NCBI GenBank assembly: GCA_017454295.1 | Contig: JAFTDF010000004.1 | Location: 1 to 52,903 of the forward strand | Origin: Bacilli bacterium | GTDB lineage: Bacteria > Bacillota_I > Bacilli_A > RFN20 > CAG-826 | Direction of reading: 5' to 3' | Length of the DNA stretch: 52,903 bases | Part shown: piece by piece, positions 18,901-26,039 of the stretch | Layout of the letters: the number at the start of each line of letters is the position of its first letter | Numbering within the stretch: position 1 is the stretch's first letter | Position numbers and translations under genes: made by a program | Notes under the pieces: generated by a model | Told to the model about the DNA's origin: nothing | Databases searched by the model: none | Seen by the model: only the letters and a program-made list of their open reading frames with translations

Positions 18901-20187
18901 CCCATTTCCTATGGCGATATCTTTGATAATCCGACCGTCACCGATTTGGCCGCTTTGGTGAAGAGCCACGGCCAGGCTAGTGCGAACAAAGCCGTCGAAG
19001 AAGAGGTCCCCGTGACCGAAGGCGTAGAATATAACGTCATTGCCGAGGTCGATGATATCCAAGCCGAATTCCAGCCCAAACGCGCCCTTCTTACCGGAGC
19101 CACCGGCTTCCTTGGCATCCATATCTTCCGTGAGCTCATTCAAAACACGGGTGTGGAAATCCTGGCCCTCATCCGCGGTGGGAAGGGGCTCTCGCCCAAT
19201 GATCGTCTTGCCACGCTGCTTGCCTATTATTTTGGCGACCTCTTTGAAGAAGAAATCGCGAAGCGCGTCCGTTTCATCGAATCTGACGTCACCGCGCCCG
19301 ATTTAGGCGACAAACTCCGCGACGAACCATTCGACCTCATCATCAACTGCGCCGCCGTCGTGAAACATTTCAGCAACGACGACTCCATCGAACGCGTCAA
19401 CCTCGGTGGTGTGAAGAACCTCATTGAGGTGGCCCTCGCCCACCAAGCCCGTTTGGTGCAGATCTCCACCCTCTCCGTTGCCGGGGAGAACATCAACGGC
19501 AAATTCCCCGACACCAAACGCATTCACGAAAACGAAATCTTCTTCGGTCAAGACATTTCCAATAAATACGTGCATTCGAAGATCAAAGCCGAAGAGGCCC
19601 TCATCGAAGCCGTCAACCAACGCGGTTTGGATGGCAAAGTCATCCGCGTTGGGAACTTAATGGGCCGCGAACGCGATGGCGAATTCCAAGTCAATTCCGG
19701 CACCAATAGTTTCATGAACTCCCTCCGTGCCTATGTCTTGTTAGGTTGTTTCCCCGTCTCCGCCGCCGATGCCACCATCGACTTCTCGCCGATCGACGAA
19801 GTCGCCAAGACGGTGTTGCTGCTTTCTTCCACCCCGAAGAAATTCACCCTCTTCCACAGCGCCAACTCCCACGAAGTCGAATTCGGCGACGTCCTCTCCG
19901 CGATCAACGGCTATGGTTACAAAGTCGATATCGTTCGCGATGAAGTCTTCCAGCAACGCTTGGCGGAATTCATGAAAGACGAAACGAAGAACATGGCCGT
20001 TTCTTCGCTGATTTCCTATGACACGTCCTCGGGAGAAAGCCACGCCTTCATCCTCTCCGACAATTCCTTCTCGATCAAAGCCCTTTACCGGCTTGGCTAT
20101 AAATGGCCGATCACCGATCGTCGCTACTTGGAACGTTCCATCGAATCCTTGGCGACCCTCGGTTTCTTCGACGGGGAGGATTTATGA
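12979..20187 (+). CDS. Two-module NRPS with reductase release (C-A-T-C-A-T-R)
   Basis: The start is placed at ATG 12979, behind GGAGG, giving 2402 residues. A starter condensation domain has HHALMDG near residue 118. Adenylation domain 1 has TSGSTGKPKG near 573 and NGYGPTE. Carrier 1 has AGLTSIS with its acceptor Ser near 951. Condensation domain 2 has HHIASDG near 1117, adenylation domain 2 has TSGSTGKPKG near 1573, and carrier 2 has DLGGTSL with Ser near 1959. The end is a thioester reductase with TGATGFLG near 2038 and the YxxxK pair at Tyr 2197/Lys 2201. The carrier Ser residues need phosphopantetheine. The reductase should release a dipeptide aldehyde, as in AusA-type synthetases, and the starter C domain suggests N-acylation. 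By-eye pocket codes are roughly DAYVCGGIV-K and DLQTILGVT-K; no substrate is claimed. The last gene bases overlap the exporter start. Confidence 0.95.
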   Translation: MKRVKASQEVLGIYLSCLEDTDAYNLPTLIPIGNHRLEEAREALGKIFQAHPQLNSRFQMEDGVLYQYESAEQWVLNKEQVDSIDRSALIEPFPLLDAPLYRFRFFETPKGNYFFCDFHHALMDGFSLTLFYREFAQALEGKAVPVEKKSAAELAAAQEASREEKAYAEEKKYFEDTFGGVDVESLPTQDKDDGTVAYARFDMPLKEWNDQEVAAFMKRTGIRRSSFFLASAALTLGLYSFSEEVAFAFVDNGRDADMKNSYGMFVRTLPFYVNHIDQGETLAYVQGIDAQRAQTIAKRRYSFLDLVKDTSFHPEVLVSYQGDYYYQTNLDGKKVDVELIPVSDGKEKITFEIFRRDGAFFVRAEYRSDLYEEDSIRHLISSIDHFGKELLSKEKLEDMDPCGEEDIAILDSYNQTDLSSYDFSHDFVDDIRDSIANNPNKPAVICGEESLTYAELGDLSDRIADYLIGKKFPKQSIVSILVGRNLAMGYTPVGVLKAGLAYQPLDPSYPDERLAFMMEDASAKLLICQRGLESKVASYQGPILFLDEVPSLPLLHLPQPKSDPHDLYIMLYTSGSTGKPKGVQLEHHNISAFTQWQRKYFDIGDGDNFFAYASFGFDANMYDLYGAITNGNTLVVVPEDMRLDLPRLNQYLEEHKACYGVMTTQVGRQFAESQDNHSLKSLCVGGEKLVPVAPPKSFELVNGYGPTECTIVITMHPVDRLYYRVPIGKALPITHTFILDKKMRRLPYGAPGFLFASGHQVGRGYLNRPEENAKAFIDNPFETGDFAKMYNTGDVVRYLKDGTLDFIGRKDGQVKIRGFRIETSEVERVLREYPGIKDATVQAFPAASGGMFIAGYFVADTQLDIDDIKRFIGERKPPYMVPEAMMQLDAIPLNQNSKVNKRALPVPTRQTGEIVAPSNPREKAILALTKKLLGYEEIGVTTDLFEAGLTSISSIRYMGLLSSECGLEISMKELREHSTVRQLAALQGEEAPEEAIPEGPYPLTKTQQGIFVEMMAHPASTIYNIPLLYKLDPSIDLEALEKALKTVIDAHPGIKAHLQSQGSDVEFVPGLEPAKVERIQGDPSFPFELTPYDLFKGPLYQAKIYQGKNHYLYLDTHHIASDGSSLALMMAQIGQIMGGESIEPELKGPASIAYQEQKKATAEELEKEKAHYESFLRGVDSPSLPRKDYELPTSAKPFIVSVPLTVDAKKVAAYFKANGINPNGFFNAVFAYALSKWNGNDDALFTSIYSGRDQAAFLNTVTMLVKTLPVYAICAPEKKRLDFVKEVQAQLIKSQENTLYSFAEVSHEFGVKAEVMFAYQGDGFLPDRLGKAPIELLPLDGDEAKAPFSVDCLLKENGYLLNFEAPENLYRNETMTGFAKVFDMVAKAFLEEGNLGSIAVVDEADKKAMDVYNATEEPLAFPLYLDYLAREVAAHPQQKMIIGVDETLTYEEFDVRTNQIANALLELQVKPDEKVVTLTKRIANAFVAREGVLKSGAAFLPIDPAYPDDRIGYIIEDAGARFVLTTKDIYEKKKEAYPGVKFLLIEDILQKASKTPVNVKISPQSLAYCIYTSGSTGKPKGVMIEHHSLANLVDKNPHNYVVNEYCDNAKVTVALASLSFDLSIQEEFVPFANGLTTVMASEDEILNPVALAKRMLAHKVDILTTTPSYVNNLLEIEAVMEAFRNLKAIDLGAEAIPASLIQKMKDRGMKARAYNGYGPTEATVTCTMDEITSARITIGFPDANVKTYIIDKELRRLPLGAVGELLIGGEGVARGYIHRDDLNKEKFIQFEGVYAYRSGDLARINYDGRIEFFGRKDNQVKLRGLRVELDEIENNMTSYPGVSRAVVLVKETAEEGQFLVGYYLSKEEIPTADFKAHLAKSLTPYMIPKVFVHLDTIPMTQNGKVDKKALPEPTISREKSNVRLPRNETQRAIYDIFAHVLGVKELSIDDDFFDLGGTSLSASKVAMLALEKKLPISYGDIFDNPTVTDLAALVKSHGQASANKAVEEEVPVTEGVEYNVIAEVDDIQAEFQPKRALLTGATGFLGIHIFRELIQNTGVEILALIRGGKGLSPNDRLATLLAYYFGDLFEEEIAKRVRFIESDVTAPDLGDKLRDEPFDLIINCAAVVKHFSNDDSIERVNLGGVKNLIEVALAHQARLVQISTLSVAGENINGKFPDTKRIHENEIFFGQDISNKYVHSKIKAEEALIEAVNQRGLDGKVIRVGNLMGRERDGEFQVNSGTNSFMNSLRAYVLLGCFPVSAADATIDFSPIDEVAKTVLLLSSTPKKFTLFHSANSHEVEFGDVLSAINGYGYKVDIVRDEVFQQRLAEFMKDETKNMAVSSLISYDTSSGESHAFILSDNSFSIKALYRLGYKWPITDRRYLERSIESLATLGFFDGEDL

Positions 20188-21980
20188 ACGTCGCTTATCC
20201 GCGCAACGACAAAATCATCCGTCGCAAGTTCTATCAATACCTCATCCCGACGGTACTGATGGTTTTGGCCATGCAATTCGGCTCTTTGGCCGATGCCATT
20301 GTCATCGGGAACTTCCTTGGAGACGCCGCCCTTAGCGCTTCCTCCTTAGCCCTTCCCGCGGTCTTCCTGGTGGAAATCCCCGCCATGATGATCGGGGTCG
20401 GCGCCAGCATCGTCGGTGCCAATTTCATCGGCAAGCGCATGGTCAAAGAGGCCTCTCAGACCTTCAAGCTTGCGATGCTGCTATCGTTCTTATTCTCCCT
20501 CATCTTCATCCCCATCGGCATCTTTGCCGGGGATGAAATCGCCAAGCTTTTTGCCGGGCAATTCCAAGATTTGGCGCCGATGATCGCCCAATATATTAAG
20601 GTTTTTGCTTGCCAGGCCCCGCTGCTGGGGGTGGGCATCACCTTGGCCTATTTCCTTTCTTCGGATAATAACCCGAATCTGGGGGCCGCCTTCTTCATCA
20701 TCGCCAACATCGCCCATATCGGCAGTGAGATTCTCTTCTGCCTTTTCCTCGACCCTTCTCTCGCCATGTGGGGCGTGGCCGCTTCCACGGGTATCGGAAT
20801 GCTCGCCGGCATGGTGGTCTTCATTCCTTATTTAAAGTCCAAACGCCGCGTGGTGGATATGACCGTCTCGATGAAGGGCGCCTTCTCTTTGACGCCGTCA
20901 TTGCTTCGGGCCGGGTCTTCCTCAGGGGCCTTGATGGTGCTCTCGTTTGCCTATTTTCTCATTCTCAACATCGCCGCCATCAATTACCTTAGCGACGTCG
21001 AGATGCCGCTTTACGCGATGCTCTCGAACTTCTCCTTTGTCATCGATTTGTTCGTCCTTGGCATTCTGCAAATCATGCCCTCGGTCATCTCGTCCTTATT
21101 TGGCGAAAAAGATTATTTCTCCATCCGTTCCATTGTCCGGCGTGTCTTCCTTATCACCATGGGGGTCACCACCGCTTTGACGGTGATTTCCATCGCCTTC
21201 CCCCAACTCTTCTTCTGGATGTTCGGCGTCGATTTGGGATCCATTCAGCAAGGCATGGCCGGCGATCCCTTGGCCGTTGTGCGGATCTATTGCATCTCGT
21301 TCTTACTTTATTCCGTCAATAAATTCTTCGCGTATTACTATCCTTCCATCATGCGTAACTCACCCGCGATGGTGGCCAATGTCGTCCACAGCGGACTCGT
21401 GGGTCCGGTCACGATCTTCTTCTTGATGCAGGCCCAATCCGTCATGGGCTATGCCTATGGTTCCATCATCATGGAAGCCGCTACTTTATTGCTCACGGTA
21501 GGTTTCATCCTACTTGGCAAGAAGCTTGGCCGCTTCTCCGGCGATGGGCTCTTGTTACTACCGAAAGCCGAGAAAAACGAACAGCAAATCGAACTCTCAA
21601 TCCCCGCAAAAACCGAGGAAATCTCGAAAATCGTCGAGGAATTGCAACGTTATGCCCTCGAATTGGGGGGCGACGAAAAAGCCGCGGGTTTGCTGGCTCT
21701 TGCCAGCGAGGAAATCATCGCCAACACCATGACCTATGGATTCCGGCGCAACGCCGCAAGCCAATACATCGACATCAATTTGGCCAAAACCGAAACTGGC
21801 TTGCTCGTTCGCATTCGCGATGATGGCATCGCCTTCGACCCCACCGCATTGGCGCCGGGGGAAGAAGAAGAGATGCGTTATAACGGCATCCCCGTCATCC
21901 GTAAAGTCGCCAGTGAATTCAAATACTTGCGTCTTCTCAACACCAATAACACAATTATGGAGATTGCCATAGGCAAATAG
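20184..21980 (+). CDS. MATE transporter fused to RsbW-like ATPase domain
   Basis: The start is ATG 20184, which overlaps the NRPS stop as ATGA and so indicates translational coupling; an in-frame ATG at 20103 would lie inside the NRPS. The 598-residue product has about 12 membrane segments (residues 20-455) typical of MATE exporters. A cytoplasmic C-terminal GHKL/HATPase_c domain follows at about 475-598. It has the N-box LASEEIIANTMTYGF and the G1 box RDDGIAFDP; the later glycine box (YNGIPVIRKVA) is less canonical. That domain resembles RsbW/SpoIIAB anti-sigma kinases, which phosphorylate STAS proteins, and a STAS gene follows. The transporter half probably exports the NRPS product. The fusion suggests that export and phosphorelay state are linked. 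Confidence 0.9.
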   Translation: MNVAYPRNDKIIRRKFYQYLIPTVLMVLAMQFGSLADAIVIGNFLGDAALSASSLALPAVFLVEIPAMMIGVGASIVGANFIGKRMVKEASQTFKLAMLLSFLFSLIFIPIGIFAGDEIAKLFAGQFQDLAPMIAQYIKVFACQAPLLGVGITLAYFLSSDNNPNLGAAFFIIANIAHIGSEILFCLFLDPSLAMWGVAASTGIGMLAGMVVFIPYLKSKRRVVDMTVSMKGAFSLTPSLLRAGSSSGALMVLSFAYFLILNIAAINYLSDVEMPLYAMLSNFSFVIDLFVLGILQIMPSVISSLFGEKDYFSIRSIVRRVFLITMGVTTALTVISIAFPQLFFWMFGVDLGSIQQGMAGDPLAVVRIYCISFLLYSVNKFFAYYYPSIMRNSPAMVANVVHSGLVGPVTIFFLMQAQSVMGYAYGSIIMEAATLLLTVGFILLGKKLGRFSGDGLLLLPKAEKNEQQIELSIPAKTEEISKIVEELQRYALELGGDEKAAGLLALASEEIIANTMTYGFRRNAASQYIDINLAKTETGLLVRIRDDGIAFDPTALAPGEEEEMRYNGIPVIRKVASEFKYLRLLNTNNTIMEIAIGK

Positions 21981-21989
21981 GAGGTCCCT

Positions 21990-22283
21990 ATGAATATCAT
22001 CAAAAACATGAATGGCACCACGCTCGAAATCGCTTTGGAGGGTCGGCTTGATACGCTCACCTCGGCCGAGCTTGCCGCTGCCTTGGAAGCGGAATCGGGA
22101 TTCACCGACGTCCGTTTCGATTTCGCGAAACTCCAATATCTCTCCTCTTCGGGACTTCGCTTGCTCTTCGCCCAACGGAAAAAACTGGGCGGGAAAGACC
22201 ACGTCATCTTAACCAACGTGAATCCGCTGGTGTCCGAGATTCTCCGCGTGACCGGATTTGACCAACAAGTCACCGTTTTATGA
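21990..22283 (+). CDS. STAS-domain anti-sigma-factor antagonist
   Basis: A 97-residue single-domain protein of the SpoIIAA/RsbV family. The conserved phosphorylation loop reads YLSSSGLRLL, and the Ser just before Gly (Ser 54) matches the Ser phosphorylated by SpoIIAB. The usual Asp two places earlier is Ser here. A strong AGGAGG precedes ATG 21990, and the stop overlaps the phosphatase start (ATGA). By family precedent it would be phosphorylated by the ATPase domain of the preceding MATE fusion, or by that of the following protein, and dephosphorylated by the following PP2C domain. Its unphosphorylated form would bind a partner, which need not be a sigma factor. Confidence 0.9.
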   Translation: MNIIKNMNGTTLEIALEGRLDTLTSAELAAALEAESGFTDVRFDFAKLQYLSSSGLRLLFAQRKKLGGKDHVILTNVNPLVSEILRVTGFDQQVTVL

Positions 22284-24301
22284 AAAAACGGAAGATTTCT
22301 CTATCCATCACCATTCTTTTGCCGGTTCTGCTGGGGGTTTTGGCAACGCAAACCGCAGCTTTGCTGGCCTCTTATTATTCGATCCGAAAAGCTGACTTTG
22401 ACGATGCCGTCGCCGTCGACCAAACCCAACTGGTCGCCACCCTCTGGTCGATGCCGTCGACCACCGCGGCCGCTTGCAACGATATCAAAGCCGTCTACGA
22501 AGCCCATCCCATCGACGCCATGCCCACAGACCGAGAGGGGCTAAATGCTTACCGCTCCCTCTATAACGATGCGATCAACGGGGCGAATTATCAGGACTTC
22601 AGCACGAACTTCCCCAGCGGGTTGCTTGGGGACTATGCCGATTATTTAAGCGTTGGTTTCTTTGATGCCGCCCGCAACCGTTTCGTCACCGTCCTCAACC
22701 ATGCCTCCGGCTCGATATACAACCCCTCTTTCCCCGGATCGTTTGATACCTTGGTCATCGAAAACATGAAGGGGGCTTCTTTCTATGGCCAGACTTGGCA
22801 TGACGAAGTCCGCAACACCGACTACATGATTTCCGGAACGGCCAAAAGCATCCAAGACCCGATGGGCAGCTGGTGGATCATCCGCCATACGTCTTTGGCG
22901 ACCGTCTATAACGAATCCCAAGACTTCATGTCGAGTTTCATTTGGGTGACGGTGGCCACCTTCTCGGCGATGGTCGTGTTCTCGTTCCTTGGGATCCACT
23001 TCGGTTTGCTCCGTCCGATTCGGCGCTTATCAAAAACTTCCGATGCCTATGTCCAGGCGATGGAAGGCGGGCACTTGACCGACAGTTTCAAACTCGATCC
23101 CAAACGCCATACCAACGAGCTGACCACCCTCAACGACTCCCTCTACTACATGCAAGGGGCCATGAAGGAATACGCTAGCGAAGTCGCCGGGGCCGCGGCA
23201 AGAGAACAAAAACGCGCCGCCGATATGGCTTTGGCCGAAAAAATCCAAGGCTCGATGGTGCCCCAATCTTCCTTGATCGACCAAGGTGTCTCGTTCTTTG
23301 GCAAAATGCACCCGGCTCGAGAAGTCGGGGGTGACTTCTTCTCTTACTTCCGCATCGATGGCCACCATATGGGGTTCTATATCGCCGACGTTTCCGGCAA
23401 AGGGATCCCAGCCGCTTTGTTCATGGCCCGCGCCGCCAGCGTGGCCCGACTCTTATTGGGTGGTTTGGATATCGAAGCCATCAATAACACGTTGGCCCAA
23501 GAAAACACCGAAGATCTCTTCGTCACCGGTTTCTTTGGGCTCGTCGATACCGAAAAGAAAGAGCTCCATTACGTCAACTGCGGCCATGAGCCGGTGTATC
23601 TGCGTCACCAAGGCGTCTATACCGAACTCGAAGAGGCCCCCAACTTGCCCTTAGGGTGTCTGGAAGACTTCGCCTTCAAAAAGCAAAGTATCGCATTGGA
23701 AGAAGGTGATGCCCTCTTCCTCTATACCGATGGCTTATCCGAAGCCATGAACCCCCAAGGCGAACTCTTTGGCAAAGAAGCGATCCTATCCACCCTCAAC
23801 GAGAATCCCTTGCTTTCGGGCGAGGATCTCTTCGCCGCGATGGATGAGAAAGTCGCCGCTTTCGTTAACGGCGCCGAGCAAAGCGACGATACCTGCTTGC
23901 TCCACTTCGAAATGGCCAGCCAAGCCGTCTGCCCCTTTGAGCCGACGATGGAGGGCCTTGCCAAAATGACCGATTTCGTTGAGGAAACCCTCTCCCCCCA
24001 CTTCGATCTTTCCGTGATCGCACCGTTAAACGTGGTCTTGGATGAATTCGCATCCAACGTCGTCAAATTTTCCGGCGCCACCAAAGCTTGTCTCCACCTC
24101 TCCTACGGGAAAAAGGAAGTACGTGTCATCCTTTCCGATGACGGCGTTCCCTTTGATCCGGTGACGGCCAAAATCGAAAAGCAGGAAGACCAACCCGGTG
24201 GACTCGGCATCCTCCTCGCCACCCATATGTCCAGCGCCCTCCGTTATACCCGGGCGGAAGGAAAGAATTTCCTCTCCTTCTCGATTTCCAAAAAAGATTA
24301 A
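22280..24301 (+). CDS. Membrane sensor PP2C/SpoIIE phosphatase with RsbW-like domain
   Basis: A 673-residue signalling protein. A first membrane segment (about 9-30) and a second (about 214-240) bracket an extracellular sensor region of some 185 residues. A HAMP-like linker (240-300) follows. The PP2C/SpoIIE phosphatase domain at about 310-520 carries the metal-binding motifs REVGGDFF, IADVSGKG, LYTDGLSEA and SDDTC. A second GHKL ATPase domain lies at about 545-673, with N-box LDEFASNVVKFS, G1 SDDGVPFDP and G2 GGLGILLA. The phosphatase would act on the STAS protein encoded just before, and the ATPase domain could reverse this. An extracellular ligand, perhaps the exported peptide itself, could set the balance; that part is inference. 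The gene ends four bases into a convergent TetR gene. Confidence 0.92.
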   Translation: MKKRKISLSITILLPVLLGVLATQTAALLASYYSIRKADFDDAVAVDQTQLVATLWSMPSTTAAACNDIKAVYEAHPIDAMPTDREGLNAYRSLYNDAINGANYQDFSTNFPSGLLGDYADYLSVGFFDAARNRFVTVLNHASGSIYNPSFPGSFDTLVIENMKGASFYGQTWHDEVRNTDYMISGTAKSIQDPMGSWWIIRHTSLATVYNESQDFMSSFIWVTVATFSAMVVFSFLGIHFGLLRPIRRLSKTSDAYVQAMEGGHLTDSFKLDPKRHTNELTTLNDSLYYMQGAMKEYASEVAGAAAREQKRAADMALAEKIQGSMVPQSSLIDQGVSFFGKMHPAREVGGDFFSYFRIDGHHMGFYIADVSGKGIPAALFMARAASVARLLLGGLDIEAINNTLAQENTEDLFVTGFFGLVDTEKKELHYVNCGHEPVYLRHQGVYTELEEAPNLPLGCLEDFAFKKQSIALEEGDALFLYTDGLSEAMNPQGELFGKEAILSTLNENPLLSGEDLFAAMDEKVAAFVNGAEQSDDTCLLHFEMASQAVCPFEPTMEGLAKMTDFVEETLSPHFDLSVIAPLNVVLDEFASNVVKFSGATKACLHLSYGKKEVRVILSDDGVPFDPVTAKIEKQEDQPGGLGILLATHMSSALRYTRAEGKNFLSFSISKKD

Positions 24302-24852
24302 TCCCCGCTAGGGAATAAATACGAAGTCATCGTCTCGGGGCTTTCCACGCACCCGTTTTCAAAGTAATAGACGAAGGAGGCGACGAAGTTTTCCCGCACC
24401 TGCATAAAAGCCAGGGCTTCGGGGATCCCCGGATGGGGCAACACCCCTTCTTTGACGCACCGCTCCGTCAGCGGGCCAACGCCCTTGCGGAACTCTTCCA
24501 AAAAGACGTCACGGCACGAGCTTTTCAAAATCACCTGAATCAATTCTTTGTCGTCGCGTAGATGATAAAAGATATGGGTGAATAGATGCCGGTAATCCAG
24601 CACGGAAGCATGGGAGAAATCGTGGGTCGATTCCTGGGAAAGGGAATGGGAAAAGACATGGGCAAAGATATTGCGGGAAATTGATTCGAGTAAATCGTCT
24701 TTGCTTTTGAAATGGGCATAGAAGGTGGAACGGGAAACCCCGCTGACCCGGAGGATGTCTTCCACGGAGATTTCCCCGTAGTCTTTTTCTTTCAGGCACT
24801 CTCCGAAAGCGTGGTAGAGGGCCACTTTGGTTTTGACTTGTCGCTGATCCAT
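24298..24852 (-). CDS. TetR/AcrR-family transcriptional regulator
   Basis: A 184-residue protein with an N-terminal TetR helix-turn-helix (SVEDILRVSGVSRSTFYAHF, residues 29-48) and an all-helical ligand domain resembling the TetR_C_7 group. It is convergent with the phosphatase gene (four shared bases) and divergent from the ABC importer. It may control the importer, its own gene, or both; candidate operator sequences lie between them. The start is only nine bases after a TAATAT box, and there is no Shine-Dalgarno sequence. Confidence 0.88.
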   Translation of the reverse strand: MDQRQVKTKVALYHAFGECLKEKDYGEISVEDILRVSGVSRSTFYAHFKSKDDLLESISRNIFAHVFSHSLSQESTHDFSHASVLDYRHLFTHIFYHLRDDKELIQVILKSSCRDVFLEEFRKGVGPLTERCVKEGVLPHPGIPEALAFMQVRENFVASFVYYFENGCVESPETMTSYLFPSGD

Positions 24853-24861
24853 AAAAACATC

Positions 24862-24883
24862 ATATTACGAAACAATCTGTTCG
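24862..24883 (-). promoter_or_regulatory. TetR gene -10 box with overlapping operator-like repeat
   Basis: On the minus strand TAATAT (24862-24867) lies nine bases before the TetR ATG. Immediately upstream, within the promoter spacer, is the imperfect palindrome CGAAACA-ATC-TGTTCG (24868-24883). A second CGAA-containing element follows at about 24888-24905. This layout is typical of autoregulation. Confidence 0.4.
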
Positions 24884-24906
24884 TTAATTCGAAACTTTAT
24901 CGAACA

Positions 24907-24920
24907 AAAGATGCATCTTT
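24907..24920. promoter_or_regulatory. Palindrome upstream of the ABC importer
   Basis: AAAGATGCATCTTT is a perfect 14-base palindrome. The symmetry extends with one extra A to AACAAA...TTTGTT. It sits about 25 bases before the importer's -10 box and could bind a metal- or substrate-responsive regulator. Confidence 0.4.
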
Positions 24921-24944
24921 GTTTTCTTTTGGAAACCGCTTTGT

Positions 24945-24950
24945 TAATAT
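24945..24950 (+). promoter_or_regulatory. -10 box of the ABC importer operon
   Basis: TAATAT ends six bases before ATG 24957 and there is no Shine-Dalgarno sequence, so the message is predicted to be leaderless. No strong -35 is seen. Confidence 0.4.
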
Positions 24951-24956
24951 CGCCTC

Positions 24957-26039
24957 ATGGCGAACGAACTCGGCCGGAATTCCCCTAGAAAAACCCTTAG
25001 CAGAAAGAAGAAAAACACCCTGGTGCTCACCGTTATTGCGGTGTTGGTGCTGGTGTTCTTTTTCGCCGGTTTGACCGTCGGTCCTGCGAATCTTGGTTTC
25101 GTCCCTTCGCTACAAGCCCTGTTTGGGATTGGGGATAAAGGGAGTGTCACCATCGTCCAAACCATCCGTTTGCCGCGTGCCCTTGCGGCATTGATCGCCG
25201 GGGCCGGTCTTTCCGTGGCGGGTTTAATCATGCAAACCACCTTGAAAAACCCGATGGCCTCCCCCGCCACTTTAGGCGTTTCAAACGCCGCCGTCTTTGG
25301 CGCCAACTTGGCCATCATCGGCTTTGCCGGGGGATTCCTTAGCACCGGCAACAACATCCAAAACTATGTCGCCGGGATCAATCCTTATCTCACTTCCGCG
25401 GTCGCCTTTTTCTTCGCCTTTGTTTCCACCTTACTGATTCTCGGTCTATGCAAAATCCGTTCCTTTTCCGCCGAAACGGTGGTTTTGGCGGGCCTAGCCT
25501 TAGGCACGGTTTGGGGCGCATTAACCACTTTGCTGCAGTATTACGCCACCGACGTCGGCCTTGCCGCGACCTACCTTTGGTCGTTTGGGTCCTTAGACCG
25601 GGCAACCTTCGAAACCGATTGGATCATGCTTTCCGTCGTGGCCGTCGCCACGATCGTGTTCTTTATCCTGCAATGGCGTTTCAACGCCCTCAGCAGCGGC
25701 GAGGAAATCGCCCAAAGCCTCGGCGTCAAAGTCTCTTTGCTTCGCTTTGTGGCCTTATTGCTTGCCTCCACCATCACCGCCGTCGTGGTTTCCTACTTAG
25801 GGGTCATCGGCTTTGTCGGCATCATTTGCCCCCACGCGATGAAACGCATCGTGGGCCATAACCATAAGATATTGATTCCCGCCTCTTTACTCTCGGGATC
25901 GCTGCTACTGCTATTCGCCGACTTCGTGTCTACCTTGGTTGGCCAAGGGACCGCCATCCCCATCGGGGCGGTCACGGCCTTACTTGGCGGACCCTTCTTC
26001 CTTTATTTGGTTTTCGCTAGGAAAGGAGACAAAGCATGA
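24957..26039 (+). CDS. Iron-complex ABC importer permease (FecCD family)
   Basis: A 360-residue integral membrane protein with about nine to ten segments and FecCD/BtuC family motifs: RLPRALAALIAGAGLSVAG near residues 73-91, GVIGFVGIICPHAMKR near 281-296 and PIGAVTALLGGPFF near the end. Family members form homodimers that carry siderophores, haem or cobalamin. The start codon lies six bases after a -10 box. The stop overlaps the ATPase gene by four bases (ATGA), marking an operon. Confidence 0.92.
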   Translation: MANELGRNSPRKTLSRKKKNTLVLTVIAVLVLVFFFAGLTVGPANLGFVPSLQALFGIGDKGSVTIVQTIRLPRALAALIAGAGLSVAGLIMQTTLKNPMASPATLGVSNAAVFGANLAIIGFAGGFLSTGNNIQNYVAGINPYLTSAVAFFFAFVSTLLILGLCKIRSFSAETVVLAGLALGTVWGALTTLLQYYATDVGLAATYLWSFGSLDRATFETDWIMLSVVAVATIVFFILQWRFNALSSGEEIAQSLGVKVSLLRFVALLLASTITAVVVSYLGVIGFVGIICPHAMKRIVGHNHKILIPASLLSGSLLLLFADFVSTLVGQGTAIPIGAVTALLGGPFFLYLVFARKGDKA

